Shown: positions 52,679 to 61,967, numbered from the stretch's first letter. The stretch: 64,000 nucleotides of DNA from Mesorhizobium loti CJ3sym (GCF_000472785.1 NZ_AXAL01000007.1:186001-250000); one strand, 5' to 3'. Made by a program: numbers and translations. Notes: generated from the sequence alone by a model not told the origin.

Positions 52679-53302
52679 ATGCCAGGCCAGATCATCATCC
52701 TCAACGGCGTGCCCCGATCGGGGAAGTCGAGCATCGCTCGAGCCATTCAGGAAAGCTTTGATGGCCCATGGATGAATCTGGGCGTTGACAGCTATGAGCA
52801 GATCACGCCCCCGCGACTTCGTCCAGGAATAGGGTTGCGCCCTGGCGGCGAACGCCCCGATCTGGAGGTGTTCGTGTCGCGTTTGTACGCCGCCCTCTAC
52901 GAATCCATCGCAGCCCACAGCCGGCTGGGCCTGAATGTCGTGACGGATGTCGGCCATCACGATGCGTATTCGAAGTCACTTGACTGCCTGATCGATGGCG
53001 CGCGCCGGCTGGCCGGCCTGCCGGTGCTGTTTGTCGGTGTGCGTTGTCCGGTTGACATCATCATGCAAAGGCGAGCCGCCAGCGAGGCGGGCAGGGGATA
53101 TGTCACCGGCTCTTCTGACGATCCCATACCTCTGCCGGTGCGTCTGTGGCAGGAAGCGGTGCACCGGCCGGGCATATATGATCTTGAGGTCGACACCTCG
53201 GTCCTCAGCCCTGAACAGTGCGCGCATGCGATCCGCCAATGGCTGATGCGAAGTGGCGCCCGGCCAAACGCGATCGAGCGGCTGGCTCAAGTCGCTGACT
53301 AG
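52679..53302 (+). CDS. Chloramphenicol phosphotransferase-like P-loop kinase
   Basis: The 207-residue protein belongs to the CPT-like P-loop kinases. The Walker A loop is ILNGVPRSGKSSIARAIQESF, then WMNLGVDSYEQITPPR, NVVTDVGHHDAY, and PVLFVGVRCPVDIIMQRRA. Streptomyces CPT inactivates chloramphenicol, but most members act on unknown small molecules; resistance should not be assumed. ATG 52679 and GTG 52673 are both possible starts. It follows the clpA terminator and so has its own promoter, which I did not find. Confidence 0.8.
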   Translation: MPGQIIILNGVPRSGKSSIARAIQESFDGPWMNLGVDSYEQITPPRLRPGIGLRPGGERPDLEVFVSRLYAALYESIAAHSRLGLNVVTDVGHHDAYSKSLDCLIDGARRLAGLPVLFVGVRCPVDIIMQRRAASEAGRGYVTGSSDDPIPLPVRLWQEAVHRPGIYDLEVDTSVLSPEQCAHAIRQWLMRSGARPNAIERLAQVAD

Positions 53303-53333
53303 ACCTTCTCCTGCCCGTGCAACGAGGTGCGGG

Positions 53334-53762
53334 TCAGCTTCCGAGCGCTGCGCGAATCTTCTCGGCGTTCCCGGCCAGCACTTCGGGTTTTTCCATCCCA
53401 CCGCTATGCGGCTTCAACGGGATGCCATCAAAGCGCGGGATGACATGGACATGCAGGTGATAGACGGTCTGTCCGGAGGCCGGCTCGTTGAACTGCAGGA
53501 TGGTGACACCGTCGGCATCAAGCGCCTTCTTCGCTGCCAGCGCCACTTTCTGAACGACGGTGAAAAGTGGGCCGAAGGTCGATGGGTTGGCGTCGAGCAG
53601 ATTGCGCGACGGGGCTTTTGGCACCACCAGCGTATGGCCCGGTCCTTGCGGCATCACATCCATGAAGGCGATGACGGCGTCATCTTCGTAGACGCGGTGC
53701 GATGGAATCTCGCCGCGCAGGATCTTTGCGAAGATATTGCCGGGATCGTAGACTTCGGCCAT
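53334..53762 (-). CDS. HIT-family nucleotide-binding protein
   Basis: The 142-residue protein is a histidine-triad hydrolase or transferase of the Hint type. The core is YDPGNIFAKILRGEIPSHRVYEDD, FMDVMPQGPGHTLVVPK, and the triad QTVYHLHVHVIPRFDG (His-x-His-x-His). Hint enzymes hydrolyse nucleoside phosphoramidates. I chose ATG 53762 (MAEVYDPG); the longer frame would overlap the next gene. It lies 64 bp after the end of the LtaS-like gene on the same strand. Confidence 0.92.
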   Translation of the reverse strand: MAEVYDPGNIFAKILRGEIPSHRVYEDDAVIAFMDVMPQGPGHTLVVPKAPSRNLLDANPSTFGPLFTVVQKVALAAKKALDADGVTILQFNEPASGQTVYHLHVHVIPRFDGIPLKPHSGGMEKPEVLAGNAEKIRAALGS

Positions 53763-53826
53763 GGCGGATGCTCCGGATTGCAGCTCGCCATCGGTGTAGC
53801 GAGGCCGCTCTTGAGCGGCAAGACGT

Positions 53827-55500
53827 TCAGGCGAGATCGACCATGCCGGCGTCGACAAGCGCGCGATGGAAACGTCTTTTGCGCGGCGATGCGGCGTCGA
53901 AATAAGCTGCGGCGCAATCGTTCAACAAGGCGGCCCGCGTGGCGAATACCGGATCGAGCGGGAGCCTGGCGGCCAGCAAGGTCAGTGTCGACAGAAAAGC
54001 GCAATCGAGGACTGGCGGAGCCACAACATCGTCCGGAAGCCCGCTGTTCACGGCTTCGATCGCGTAGAACGTTTGACGCAAGGCCGGATCGGAAGGCGGC
54101 AATCCGGTAAGCGCCGTGGTGAATGACGGCTGATGGTCGCCGTAGCGGACGATGATCGCCGGCTGGCCGTTTAACAGGATTTCGAGTCGTCTGCGAAAGG
54201 CGGCATAGGCTGCGACGCTCTCGGCCAGCCGCACGGCATATTCGCCATAAAACGGAACGCCGGTTGCCGCTACGGCCTCTTGGCGCAATTCCGCATGACG
54301 CTCGATTGGAAAGATTCGGCGGCGGTGGTCGCCATGGTTCATCAGGGTCGTGATCGAAAGGAAACATGGCTTGCCGGCCGCGACGCGGTTTGAAAGCTGG
54401 TCAAGCGCGTGATCGTAGAGTTGTTCGTCATGATTTTCCCGTTTCCAGCGGTCGGCGTCGAATGGCGGCGGCAAGGTTTCGGCATAGCTGACCTCGTCAA
54501 ACCCGACCGATTGGTAGAACCGGCCACAATTGACGAAGGAAGGCCGGTCGCAGCTGACATGGGACACGTTGTAGCCGATGCCACTCAGCACGGATGGAAG
54601 TGAATGCCGCACCCGTCCACTCAGAAGGTGAAAGACGTAGCGGCTATCATTGCCGAATGAGAGCGAGGAGAGGCCCGTCAACACCGAAAATTCGGTCTGC
54701 AGCGTGCTGCCGCCGAAGACATCGACATGCAGTGCGCCTGAGAGGCCATCCGGCGGCGTGAAGAACCGCTCGAACGCTTCATTGGCCGCCATGCCGAGCC
54801 GGCTCGGGTCGAATGTCGATTCGTGCAAGATCATCACGATGTGCGGCGCTCGCTCACCGGCTGGTCGCCTGGCCGGCACTGGCGGCAGCAGCGGCAACGG
54901 CTCCGGATCGATGTCGACAAAGCCGGCTCGCCGTGAAGGGCCCGCGCCGAACCATGAGGCGACAAAGGCGGAAAGGTGAAACCGGTCGCCGGTCAGATGG
55001 TGAAAGCGAAATCGCTTCGGGCCGCCACTTGCCCAGAAGACGCATAGATACACAAAGGCCGCCGCGCTGAACAAGGCAAGGCGCTGCGGGAGCGGCATCG
55101 CCGGCTCGGCGAGCATTACTGCCAGGACAATTATCGCCAGGACGATCGCGATCATGGCCGTGAGGGCAGGGATCATCATGCGGGCATGATCGGCCAGCAC
55201 GCTTCGAAAACTGCTTGCCGCGAGATGATAGATGTCCCCGGCGAGGAAATTGAAGCCGAGATAGCGATGCTTCAGTTTGGAGATGATGCCGATTATGGCC
55301 GTCAGAACCAGCGCCGCCCACAAGGCGACGATGTCACCCGCGAACAGGAGATGCGCGAGGCCAAAAAGGAGAAAAAAGGTCGCGAAGCCGAGAGGCCAGC
55401 CCGAGCGCTTGCCTTCGAGCCAGGCAACCAGAGGCGGCGTGACCACCAGCCCCGCTGCACCGAGCCATTGCCCGACACCCAGAGATGCCAAACCCTGCAT
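53827..55500 (-). CDS. LtaS-like membrane phosphotransferase / sulfatase-fold enzyme
   Basis: The 557-residue protein has about four or five N-terminal membrane segments and an extracytoplasmic alkaline-phosphatase-fold domain. Visible metal and substrate blocks are MILHESTFDPSR, DVFGGSTLQTEFSVLTGLSSLSF with the presumed Thr nucleophile, and IVRYGDHQPSFT. This is the layout of lipoteichoic-acid synthase relatives, which in Gram-negatives add phosphoglycerol or phosphoethanolamine to glucans or lipid A. Which acceptor is used here is unknown. I used ATG 55500; a GTG eight codons upstream is possible. Confidence 0.82.
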   Translation of the reverse strand: MQGLASLGVGQWLGAAGLVVTPPLVAWLEGKRSGWPLGFATFFLLFGLAHLLFAGDIVALWAALVLTAIIGIISKLKHRYLGFNFLAGDIYHLAASSFRSVLADHARMMIPALTAMIAIVLAIIVLAVMLAEPAMPLPQRLALFSAAAFVYLCVFWASGGPKRFRFHHLTGDRFHLSAFVASWFGAGPSRRAGFVDIDPEPLPLLPPVPARRPAGERAPHIVMILHESTFDPSRLGMAANEAFERFFTPPDGLSGALHVDVFGGSTLQTEFSVLTGLSSLSFGNDSRYVFHLLSGRVRHSLPSVLSGIGYNVSHVSCDRPSFVNCGRFYQSVGFDEVSYAETLPPPFDADRWKRENHDEQLYDHALDQLSNRVAAGKPCFLSITTLMNHGDHRRRIFPIERHAELRQEAVAATGVPFYGEYAVRLAESVAAYAAFRRRLEILLNGQPAIIVRYGDHQPSFTTALTGLPPSDPALRQTFYAIEAVNSGLPDDVVAPPVLDCAFLSTLTLLAARLPLDPVFATRAALLNDCAAAYFDAASPRKRRFHRALVDAGMVDLA

Positions 55501-55596
55501 GTTTCCCCCAGGGTGCTTGCGCACCCATGTCCCGGGACATGGCTTAGCGGATTCCGGCCGGGCGGTAAACAGCGGCAGGCGGCAAGCCGGGGGCTG

Positions 55597-56811
55597 TTAT
55601 TCCTCCAGATCCTTGCGAAACGGGGTATGTTCTTCCAGATATTCGCCCATCCGCTCGACCTCGCGCCGCTCGCGCTTGAGATAGTCGGCGACGGCGTTGC
55701 GCAAGCCAGGATGCGAAATGTAGTGGGCGGAATGCATGGTCACCGGCTGGTACCCGCGCGCCAGCTTGTGCTCTCCCTGGGCACCCGCCTCAACCACCTT
55801 CAGCTTGCGTTCGATGGCGAAGTCGATGGCCTGGTGGTAGCAGACCTCGAAATGCAGGAAGGGATGATCCTCGATGCAGCCCCAGTTGCGGCCATAGAGC
55901 GCGTCGGAGCCGATGAAATTGATGGCGCCGGCAATGTAGCGCCCGTTGCGCCTGGCCATCACCAGCAGGATGTCGTCCGCCATGCGTTCTCCGATCAGCG
56001 AGAAGAACTTGCGGTTCAGATAGGGACGGCCCCATTTGCGGCTGCCGGTATCCATGTAGAAGGCGAAGAAGTCGTCCCAGGCCTTCTCGGTCAGGTCCTT
56101 GCCGGTCAGCCGGTCGATCGTGATGCCTGGGGCAAGCGCCTCGCGTCGTTCCTTCTTCATCGCCTTGCGCTTGCGCGAGGCAAGCGTGCCCAGGAAGTCG
56201 TCGTAAGTCGAAAAGCCTTCGTTGAAGAAGTGGAACTGCTGATCGGTGCGATGCAGGAAGCCCGCGGCCTCGAGGGTCGCAACGTCGCTCTCTTGCGCAA
56301 AGGTGACATGCGCCGAGGACACGCCGAGCTTGTCGGTCACCATTTTGAGACCGGCGGCAAGCCCGGCCTTCACCGCGTCCTGATCCTCGCTTTTGCCGAC
56401 CAGCAGGCGAGGGCCGGTAACGGGCGTGAAAGGCACGGCACATTGCAGCTTTGGGTAATAGCTGCCACCGGCACGCTCGAAAGCATCCGACCAGCCGTGA
56501 TCGAATACATATTCGCCTTGGCTGTGCGATTTGAGATAACAGGGGACCGCACCCAGCAGCCTGCCTTGCGCAGTCTCCAGCCGCAGGTGATGTCCCTGCC
56601 AGCCGGTGCGCCGCACGGCGCAGCCGGAATCTTCCAGGGCGCTCAAAAAAGCGAATGAAACGAGCGGGTTATAGCCATTTTCCGCGTCGCCGCGCGTGGT
56701 ACCGGCAAAGCCGTTCCATTCATCGCAGGTGAACGCGCCGATGCCGGCGGCGATGCGGATCGAATAGTCCGCATTCGCTGTTTGTCCATCGCCGTGGTCG
56801 CCCTGATCCAT
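55597..56811 (-). CDS. FemAB/GNAT-like DUF482 protein
   Basis: The 404-residue cytoplasmic protein matches DUF482, a GNAT/FemAB-related family: FTCDEWNGFAGTTRGDAENGYNPLVSFAFL at the N-terminus, GATP-like TPVTGPRLLVGKS, FSTYDDFLGTLASRKRKAMKKER, FYMDTGSRKWGRPYLNRKFFSLI and EAGAQGEHKLARGYQPVTMHSAHYI near the end. A transferase using an acyl or aminoacyl donor is expected; the substrate is unknown. It starts 55 bp after the GDPD gene on the same strand. Confidence 0.85.
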   Translation of the reverse strand: MDQGDHGDGQTANADYSIRIAAGIGAFTCDEWNGFAGTTRGDAENGYNPLVSFAFLSALEDSGCAVRRTGWQGHHLRLETAQGRLLGAVPCYLKSHSQGEYVFDHGWSDAFERAGGSYYPKLQCAVPFTPVTGPRLLVGKSEDQDAVKAGLAAGLKMVTDKLGVSSAHVTFAQESDVATLEAAGFLHRTDQQFHFFNEGFSTYDDFLGTLASRKRKAMKKERREALAPGITIDRLTGKDLTEKAWDDFFAFYMDTGSRKWGRPYLNRKFFSLIGERMADDILLVMARRNGRYIAGAINFIGSDALYGRNWGCIEDHPFLHFEVCYHQAIDFAIERKLKVVEAGAQGEHKLARGYQPVTMHSAHYISHPGLRNAVADYLKRERREVERMGEYLEEHTPFRKDLEE

Positions 56812-56866
56812 GAGGCTTATTTAAGCTCCATCCGGGCTGCTACAAGTCACGTTTCAGAAACCCCGC

Positions 56867-57595
56867 TCAGGCGACTTTGACCAGATCGGGTTCGAACCCT
56901 TCGAATGTCATCTGATCGGCATATTTGAAGGTCAGGTCGATCGCGGGCTGGTCATGCACCGTCCAGGTGATGACTGGCATTTTGAGCTTTTCACGCACGA
57001 AGCTGACAAACGGATTCGGCAGGTCGCCGGCAGCGTAGGAGGTGAAGGAGAGCTCGTGGGCGAGCATCGAAAAATGCGCCTCGATCAGCTTGAGGTCCTT
57101 GCCGTAGGCGGTCAACCCAGCGGGAATGCCGGGCGCATGTTTCGGGAAATCGCGGATCAGCCAGTGATCGAACGACATGATCGCCACCTTGCCCTTGTAG
57201 CGTTTGAGCATCTTGCCGACACGCGCCACGAGGCCTTCGTCGCGGCCGGGAATGCCTTTCAGTTCGACGATCATCGGCACGCGGCCATCGACGAGGTCGA
57301 GCGCCTCCTGCAACGTCGGGATGTGGTCGGATGTGCCGCCAACCTTGAGCGCGGTCAGTTCGGCCGCGCTGCGTTGCCAGACGAAACCGTCCTGTCCGGT
57401 CAGCCTTTTCAGGTCGTCATCATGGATGATGACGGGAATGCCATCCGACGACAGATGCACGTCGCATTCGATGGCGTAGCCCCGTTCGGCGGCGGCGGCA
57501 AAGGCGGAAAGCGTGTTTTCCCAGCGCGTCTTGTTCATGTCGTGAAAGCCGCGATGGGCCACAGGCCGGGCGGTCAGCCAGGAAAGGTCGGTCAT
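56867..57595 (-). CDS. Glycerophosphodiester phosphodiesterase
   Basis: The enzyme releases glycerol 3-phosphate from phospholipid head groups. The 242-residue TIM-barrel protein has VAHRGFHDMNKTRWENTLSAFAAAAERGYAIECDVHLSSDGIPVIIHDDDL, which supplies the two catalytic His and the metal-binding Glu and Asp, then MIVELKG and TAYGKDL. No signal peptide, so cytoplasmic. ATG 57595 fits the family; the longer frame runs into the ridA-type gene. Its glycerol 3-phosphate could be used by GlpD. Confidence 0.9.
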   Translation of the reverse strand: MTDLSWLTARPVAHRGFHDMNKTRWENTLSAFAAAAERGYAIECDVHLSSDGIPVIIHDDDLKRLTGQDGFVWQRSAAELTALKVGGTSDHIPTLQEALDLVDGRVPMIVELKGIPGRDEGLVARVGKMLKRYKGKVAIMSFDHWLIRDFPKHAPGIPAGLTAYGKDLKLIEAHFSMLAHELSFTSYAAGDLPNPFVSFVREKLKMPVITWTVHDQPAIDLTFKYADQMTFEGFEPDLVKVA

Positions 57596-57608
57596 GTCAG
57601 GCCTTCGC

Positions 57609-58073
57609 TCATTCGACTTCGAAGATCGCTTCGATTTCCACTGCGGCATTAAGCGGCAGGGAGGCGGTGCCGACGGCTGAGCGGGCGTGCTTGCCGCGCT
57701 CGCCAAGGGCGGCGACCAGGAAATCGGAGGCGCCGTTGGCAACTAGGTGCTGCTCGACAAAGTCGGCGACGGAGGCGACGAAGACGGTGATTTTCACCAA
57801 CTTGCGAATCTTCTCGAGATCGCCAAGCGCTGCCTTGGCCTGCGCCAGAATGTTGATCGCGCAGTATTTTGCCGCGTCCTTGCCGCTTGCTGTGTCGACG
57901 TCGCGGCCAAGCAGGCCGCTCGCCTGCAGCTTGCCATCCTTGAGCGGCAATTGTCCGGCGGTGAACAGCAGGTTGCCGGTCCTTGCATAGGGCACGTAGT
58001 TGGCGGCTGGTGCGGCGGCGGCGGGAAGCGTCACGCCGAGATCACTTAGCCGCTTTTCGATTGTTTCACTCAT
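57609..58073 (-). CDS. RidA-family enamine/imine deaminase
   Basis: The 154-residue protein is a YjgF/RidA member that clears reactive enamines formed by PLP enzymes. The conserved YARTGNLLFTAGQLPLKDGKL, VDTASGKDAAKYCAINILAQAKAALGDLEKI and GKHARSAVGTASLPLNAAVEIEAIFEVE are present, including the arginine that holds the substrate. The GDPD gene follows by 13 bp. It diverges from the eipB gene across 138 bp. Confidence 0.9.
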   Translation of the reverse strand: MSETIEKRLSDLGVTLPAAAAPAANYVPYARTGNLLFTAGQLPLKDGKLQASGLLGRDVDTASGKDAAKYCAINILAQAKAALGDLEKIRKLVKITVFVASVADFVEQHLVANGASDFLVAALGERGKHARSAVGTASLPLNAAVEIEAIFEVE

Positions 58074-58211
58074 TGCTTTTCCCTATTGCTGGAAGGTGCT
58101 GCGCTGGCCGGGCCGAAATTGCTATTTTTGCCTCGCTTCCGCCACGACTTTTTTTAAGCTGGACCATCTTTCCCTGCGGCCTGCCATCAGCCGCGACGAT
58201 CGGAGTACCAC

Positions 58212-59042
58212 ATGCGCGCCACGCGCCTTGCATTCCACGCCGTCCTGTTGTCGGCGGCCCTCCCGATAGTCCCGGCTTTCGCGGTTCCGGCGCTGCAGGC
58301 GCATCGCGCCGTGTACGACCTCACCCTCAAGAAGGCGGACGATCGTTCCGGCATCACCGGTATCACCGGCCGCATGGTCTACGAGTTCAATGGTTCAGCC
58401 TGCGAAGGCTATACGGTGAAATTCCGTTTTGTCACGCAGATCGCGACCAACGACAACACCAAGCTGACGGACCAGCAGACGACGACTTTCGAGGATGCCG
58501 AAGGCAAGACGTTCTCGTTCGTGACCAAATCCTTTGTCGACCAGAACCTCGACAAGGAGGTCAAGGGTATCGCCACCAAAGACGCCAAGGGCCTCAAGGT
58601 CGATATCGACAAGCCCGAGAAGAACAGTCTGGAGCTTGCCGCCACCCAGTTTCCGACCCAGCATCTGGTTGAGCTGATCGGCAAGGCCGAGAAGGGCGAA
58701 AACTTCTACCAGACAAACCTGTTCGACGGCTCGGAGGACGCCAACAAGGTAATGACGACCACTGTCGTCGTCGGCAAGAAGACCGAAGCCGACAAGGCCG
58801 ATCCGGAGGCTCCGGCGCTGGCGAAGCTTGCCACCGACAAATACTGGCCGGTCGACATCGCCTATTTCGACGACAGCGCCCAGAACGGCGAAGAGGTGCC
58901 GGAATACCGGATCAGCTTCAAGCTGCACGAGAACGGCATTACCCGCGATCTCGTCATGGACTATGGTGACTTCTCGATGACCGGCAAGCTGGTCAACCTG
59001 TCGCTGTTCGACCAGACGAAGCCTTGCCCGGTATCGAAATAG
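58212..59042 (+). CDS. eipB: Cell envelope integrity protein EipB (DUF1849)
   Basis: EipB is a periplasmic beta-spiral protein needed for envelope integrity in Brucella, and DUF1849 is its family. The 276-residue product has a signal peptide (ATRLAFHAVLLSAALPIVPAFA) and then LQAHRAVYDLTLKKADDRSGITGITGRMVYEF. Two Cys, C64 (NGSACEGY) and C272 (KPCPVSK), match the conserved disulfide between the start and end. The remaining sequence alternates in strands as expected. It is a single gene; the DUF4031 gene follows by 36 bp. Confidence 0.92.
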   Translation: MRATRLAFHAVLLSAALPIVPAFAVPALQAHRAVYDLTLKKADDRSGITGITGRMVYEFNGSACEGYTVKFRFVTQIATNDNTKLTDQQTTTFEDAEGKTFSFVTKSFVDQNLDKEVKGIATKDAKGLKVDIDKPEKNSLELAATQFPTQHLVELIGKAEKGENFYQTNLFDGSEDANKVMTTTVVVGKKTEADKADPEAPALAKLATDKYWPVDIAYFDDSAQNGEEVPEYRISFKLHENGITRDLVMDYGDFSMTGKLVNLSLFDQTKPCPVSK

Positions 59043-59078
59043 CAGGAGTGCGCAATTGGGCTGGCCGCGGCGGGCTTG

Positions 59079-59357
59079 ATGGCAGTCTATGTCGATGCGG
59101 CGATCTGGAAGTGGGCCGGCCATCGCTGGTGCCACCTGATGGCCGACGATACCGACGAGTTGCATCGTTTCGCAGCCCAGCTTGGTGTGAAGCGTTCATC
59201 CTACCAGGGACCGCCCAGGACATCCGCTCCGCATTATGACATAACCGGTTTCGAGCGCGACCGCGCGGTGCGGCTCGGCGCCATCGAATGCAGCCGCGAG
59301 GAGATCGTCGCGATCTTCCGCCGGGTTCGGGTGCCCAACGGAAAGGCCAAGCGATGA
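59079..59357 (+). CDS. DUF4031 family protein
   Basis: The 92-residue protein reads AVYVDAAIWKWAGHRWCHLMADDTDELHRFAAQLGVKRSSYQG and HYDITGFERDRAVRLGAIE, which is the DUF4031 pattern, function unknown. I chose ATG 59079 over the TTG before it. Its stop overlaps the start of the broken exporter by four bases (ATGA), so the two were probably one unit. Confidence 0.85.
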   Translation: MAVYVDAAIWKWAGHRWCHLMADDTDELHRFAAQLGVKRSSYQGPPRTSAPHYDITGFERDRAVRLGAIECSREEIVAIFRRVRVPNGKAKR

Positions 59358-59964
59358 CACCAACGGCATTTCTCGCCTATTGCGCCGCCGTCACGCTCGC
59401 TGCCGCCACACCGGGGCCAGCGATGTTCACAGTCATCACCAATGGCGTGTCGCGCGGGTTTCGTCGCGCGTTCATGGCCGGTGTCGGCGTTGCCGCTGGC
59501 GATGCCGTACTGGTCACCCTCGCACTGCTTGGACTGGTTGCCTGGCCCAGACGTTCGAATGGGTCTTCCTCCTGCTCAAATATGCTGGCGCTGCCTATCT
59601 GATTTATCTCGGTATCCGGATGTGGCGCGCTGCCGCCACACAACCGACTGAACCGAAGGCTGTTGAAACGAGATTGTCGCGGTCTTTCCTGCTCGGCGCG
59701 TCCATTGCGCTCGGCAATCCGAAGGCGATCCTGTTCCACGCCTCGATCATGCCGCTCATCCTGAACCTCGACACCATGACCTTTGTCGATGGCTTGCTGG
59801 TGGTGGCTGTCGTTATCACCGTCAACATCGTCACCATGGGTGTCTATGCTGCGCTCGCCGGTCGGGCCTCGGGCTGGTTCAGGACACCCAGGCGCATGCG
59901 GCTGATGAACCGGTTTGCCGGCAGCGCGATGATCGGCACCGGAGCGCTGATTGCCGCACGCTGA
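59354..59964 (+). pseudogene. LysE/RhtB-family exporter broken by a one-base frameshift
   Basis: The gene encodes a LysE-type amino acid exporter in two frames. The first part (TPTAFLAYCAAVTLAAATPGPAMFTVITNGVSRGFRRAF to LVTLALLGLVA) is read from ATG 59354. The second (LAQTFEWVFLLLKYAGAAYLIYLGIRMWRAA to the end) follows one base out of register. The break lies at 59540-59543, where GTTGCCTGGCCC would read on as a full exporter if it were GTTGCCCTGGCCC. Without the shift the protein would have about 203 residues, the normal size. Sequencing error is possible. Confidence 0.9.
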
Positions 59965-59984
59965 GCGGTAAAGCGCCGCCGCGC

Positions 59985-60013
59985 TTGCGTTTGTTGCGCT
60001 TCCCCTCTATATG
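59985..60013 (+). promoter_or_regulatory. Promoter of rpsB-tsf
   Basis: TTGCGT (59985-59990), 17 bases, TATATG (60008-60013), about 130 bp before rpsB. It leaves a leader of about 120 bases. Confidence 0.55.
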
Positions 60014-60020
60014 CGCGCTC

Positions 60021-60141
60021 ATTCCACACACGGACTTTGGTGTCTGCCCGGGAGAAATCCGGCTGAAACCTCCGGTGGCGTTCGAGGACTTCGTCCAAAA
60101 ATGCCTGTGTCCGTGGAGGCTAACCGGAAAGGAAAATAAGA
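60021..60141 (+). promoter_or_regulatory. Structured 5' leader of rpsB, possible S2 autoregulatory region
   Basis: The leader holds pairing stretches such as CACGGAC (near 60029) with GTCCGTG (near 60110), and CGAGGAC-TTCG-TCC. In E. coli, S2 represses its own leader; the alphaproteobacterial equivalent is not something I can confirm, so this is inference from length and structure. Confidence 0.35.
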
Positions 60142-60924
60142 ATGGCTCTGCCTGATTTCAGCATGCGCCAGCTTTTGGAAGCTGGCATTCACTTCGGCCA
60201 CCAGACCCACCGCTGGAACCCGAAGATGGCGCCTTACATCTATGGCGCCCGCAACAACATCCACATCATCGACCTCTCGCAGACGGTGCCTTTGCTGCAC
60301 CAGGCGCTGAAGCAGGTTTCCGACACTGTTGCCAAGGGCGGCCGCGTGCTGTTCGTCGGCACCAAGCGCCAGGCATCTGATATCGTTGCCGATGCGGCAC
60401 AGCGTTCGGCCCAGTATTACGTCAACTCGCGTTGGCTCGGCGGCATGCTGACCAACTGGAAGACGATCTCGAACTCGATCCAGCGCCTGCGCAAGCTCGA
60501 CGAGATGCTGGCCGGCGAGGCCCAGGGCCTGACCAAGAAGGAACGCCTGAACCTCGACCGCGAGCGCGAGAAGCTCGACAAGGCACTCGGCGGCATCAAG
60601 GACATGGGCTCGACGCCCGACCTGATGTTCGTGATCGACACCAACAAGGAAGCGATCGCCATCCTCGAGGCCAAGCGTCTCGGCATTCCGGTCGTCGCCA
60701 TCATTGATTCGAACTGCGATCCGGACAAGATCGACTTCCCGATCCCCGGCAATGACGACGCGGCCCGCGCCATCCAGCTCTATTGCGACCTGATCGCCAA
60801 GGCTGCGATCGACGGCATCGCCCGCCAGCAGGGCGCGCTCGGTGTCGATATCGGCGCTTCGGTCGAAGCTCCGGTCGAGCCGGCGCTCGATCCGGCTCCG
60901 GCGTCGGAAGCCCCCGAGGCTTGA
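60142..60924 (+). CDS. rpsB: 30S ribosomal protein S2
   Basis: S2 binds the 30S head and helps S1 join. The 260-residue protein starts [44 protein letters not shown] and has [65 protein letters not shown], all diagnostic. A short Ala/Pro/Glu-rich tail ([15 protein letters not shown]) extends the usual end. tsf follows after 109 bases with two strong hairpins. Confidence 0.98.
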   Translation: MALPDFSMRQLLEAGIHFGHQTHRWNPKMAPYIYGARNNIHIIDLSQTVPLLHQALKQVSDTVAKGGRVLFVGTKRQASDIVADAAQRSAQYYVNSRWLGGMLTNWKTISNSIQRLRKLDEMLAGEAQGLTKKERLNLDREREKLDKALGGIKDMGSTPDLMFVIDTNKEAIAILEAKRLGIPVVAIIDSNCDPDKIDFPIPGNDDAARAIQLYCDLIAKAAIDGIARQQGALGVDIGASVEAPVEPALDPAPASEAPEA

Positions 60925-60929
60925 TAATC

Positions 60930-61007
60930 GAAGGCCGATTGCGGCCTTCATCTTTCTCATATTTTGGCACGCTAAACAGACGCACCATCGAATACCGATG
61001 GTGCGTC
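60930..61007 (+). promoter_or_regulatory. Two hairpins between rpsB and tsf
   Basis: The first, GAAGGCCG (60930-60937) with CGGCCTTC (60942-60949), is followed by a weak T-rich ATCTTTCTC and is terminator-like. The second is a perfect 12-bp stem, GACGCACCATCG (60979-60990) with CGATGGTGCGTC (60996-61007), five-base loop, 26 bases before tsf. Together they may set the tsf to rpsB ratio. Confidence 0.7.
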
Positions 61008-61033
61008 GGTGCATTCTAGACAAAGAGGCGACA

Positions 61034-61954
61034 ATGAGCATTTCGGCTGCACAGGTCAAAGAACTCCGCGACTTGACCGGCGCGGGCATGATGGACTGCA
61101 AGGCGGCGTTGACCGAGACCAACGGCAACATGGAAGAGGCCGTCGACTGGCTGCGCAAGAAGGGCATTTCCAAGGCCGACAAGAAGGCCGGCCGCACTGC
61201 TGCCGAAGGCCTGATCGGCGTCGACAATGGCGTGCGCGAGGCAGCCGTCGTCGAGGTCAATTCCGAGACCGACTTCGTTGCCCGCAATGCCGCATTCCAG
61301 GAAATCGTCGCCAACGTTGCCAAGGTCGCGCTGGCCTATGGCACGACGGAGGCTGTCGCCGCTGCAAAGTACCCGGGTTCGGACAAGTCGGTTACCGACA
61401 CGATCAAGGACGCTGTCGGGACCATTGGCGAGAATTTGGGCTTCCGCCGCTCGGCCAAGCTGACCGTTCCGCACGGCGCTGTCGCCACCTACGTCCACAA
61501 TGCGGTTGCCGACGGCCTTGGCAAGCTCGGCGTGCTGGTCGCGATCGAAACCACGGGCAACGAGCATGCCGCCAACGCGTTTGGCCGCCAAGTCGCCATG
61601 CATGTCGCCGCCACCAACCCGCTGGCGTTGACCGCCGAGCAGATCGATCCTGCGGCGGTCGAGCGTGAGAAGGCGATCTTCTCCGATCAGGCCCGCCAGT
61701 CCGGCAAGCCCGAAGCGATCATCGAGAAGATGGTCGAGGGCCGCCTGCGCAAGTTCTATGAGGAAGTCGTGCTTCTGAAGCAGGCCTTCGTGCTCAATCC
61801 CGACATCACCGTCGAGAAGGCGCTGAAGGATGCCGAGAAGGAAATCGGCGCGCCGGCCAAGATCACGGCCTATTTGCGCTTCGCGCTCGGCGAAGGCATC
61901 GAAAAGGAAGAGACCGATTTCGCGGCGGAAGTCGCGGCAGCGGTCCAGAAGTAA
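61034..61954 (+). CDS. tsf: Translation elongation factor Ts
   Basis: EF-Ts recharges EF-Tu with GTP. The 306-residue protein has the UBA-like start [42 protein letters not shown], the core [19 protein letters not shown], and the C-terminal [13 protein letters not shown] region. I used ATG 61034; the frame is open upstream through the hairpins. Order and size are standard. Confidence 0.97.
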   Translation: MSISAAQVKELRDLTGAGMMDCKAALTETNGNMEEAVDWLRKKGISKADKKAGRTAAEGLIGVDNGVREAAVVEVNSETDFVARNAAFQEIVANVAKVALAYGTTEAVAAAKYPGSDKSVTDTIKDAVGTIGENLGFRRSAKLTVPHGAVATYVHNAVADGLGKLGVLVAIETTGNEHAANAFGRQVAMHVAATNPLALTAEQIDPAAVEREKAIFSDQARQSGKPEAIIEKMVEGRLRKFYEEVVLLKQAFVLNPDITVEKALKDAEKEIGAPAKITAYLRFALGEGIEKEETDFAAEVAAAVQK

Positions 61955-61967
61955 GCTTCCTAACGCT

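Noticed and set aside
52679..53302. Chloramphenicol resistance gene
   Set aside because: Only the P-loop kinase family is supported. Most members are not resistance enzymes, and nothing mobile surrounds it.
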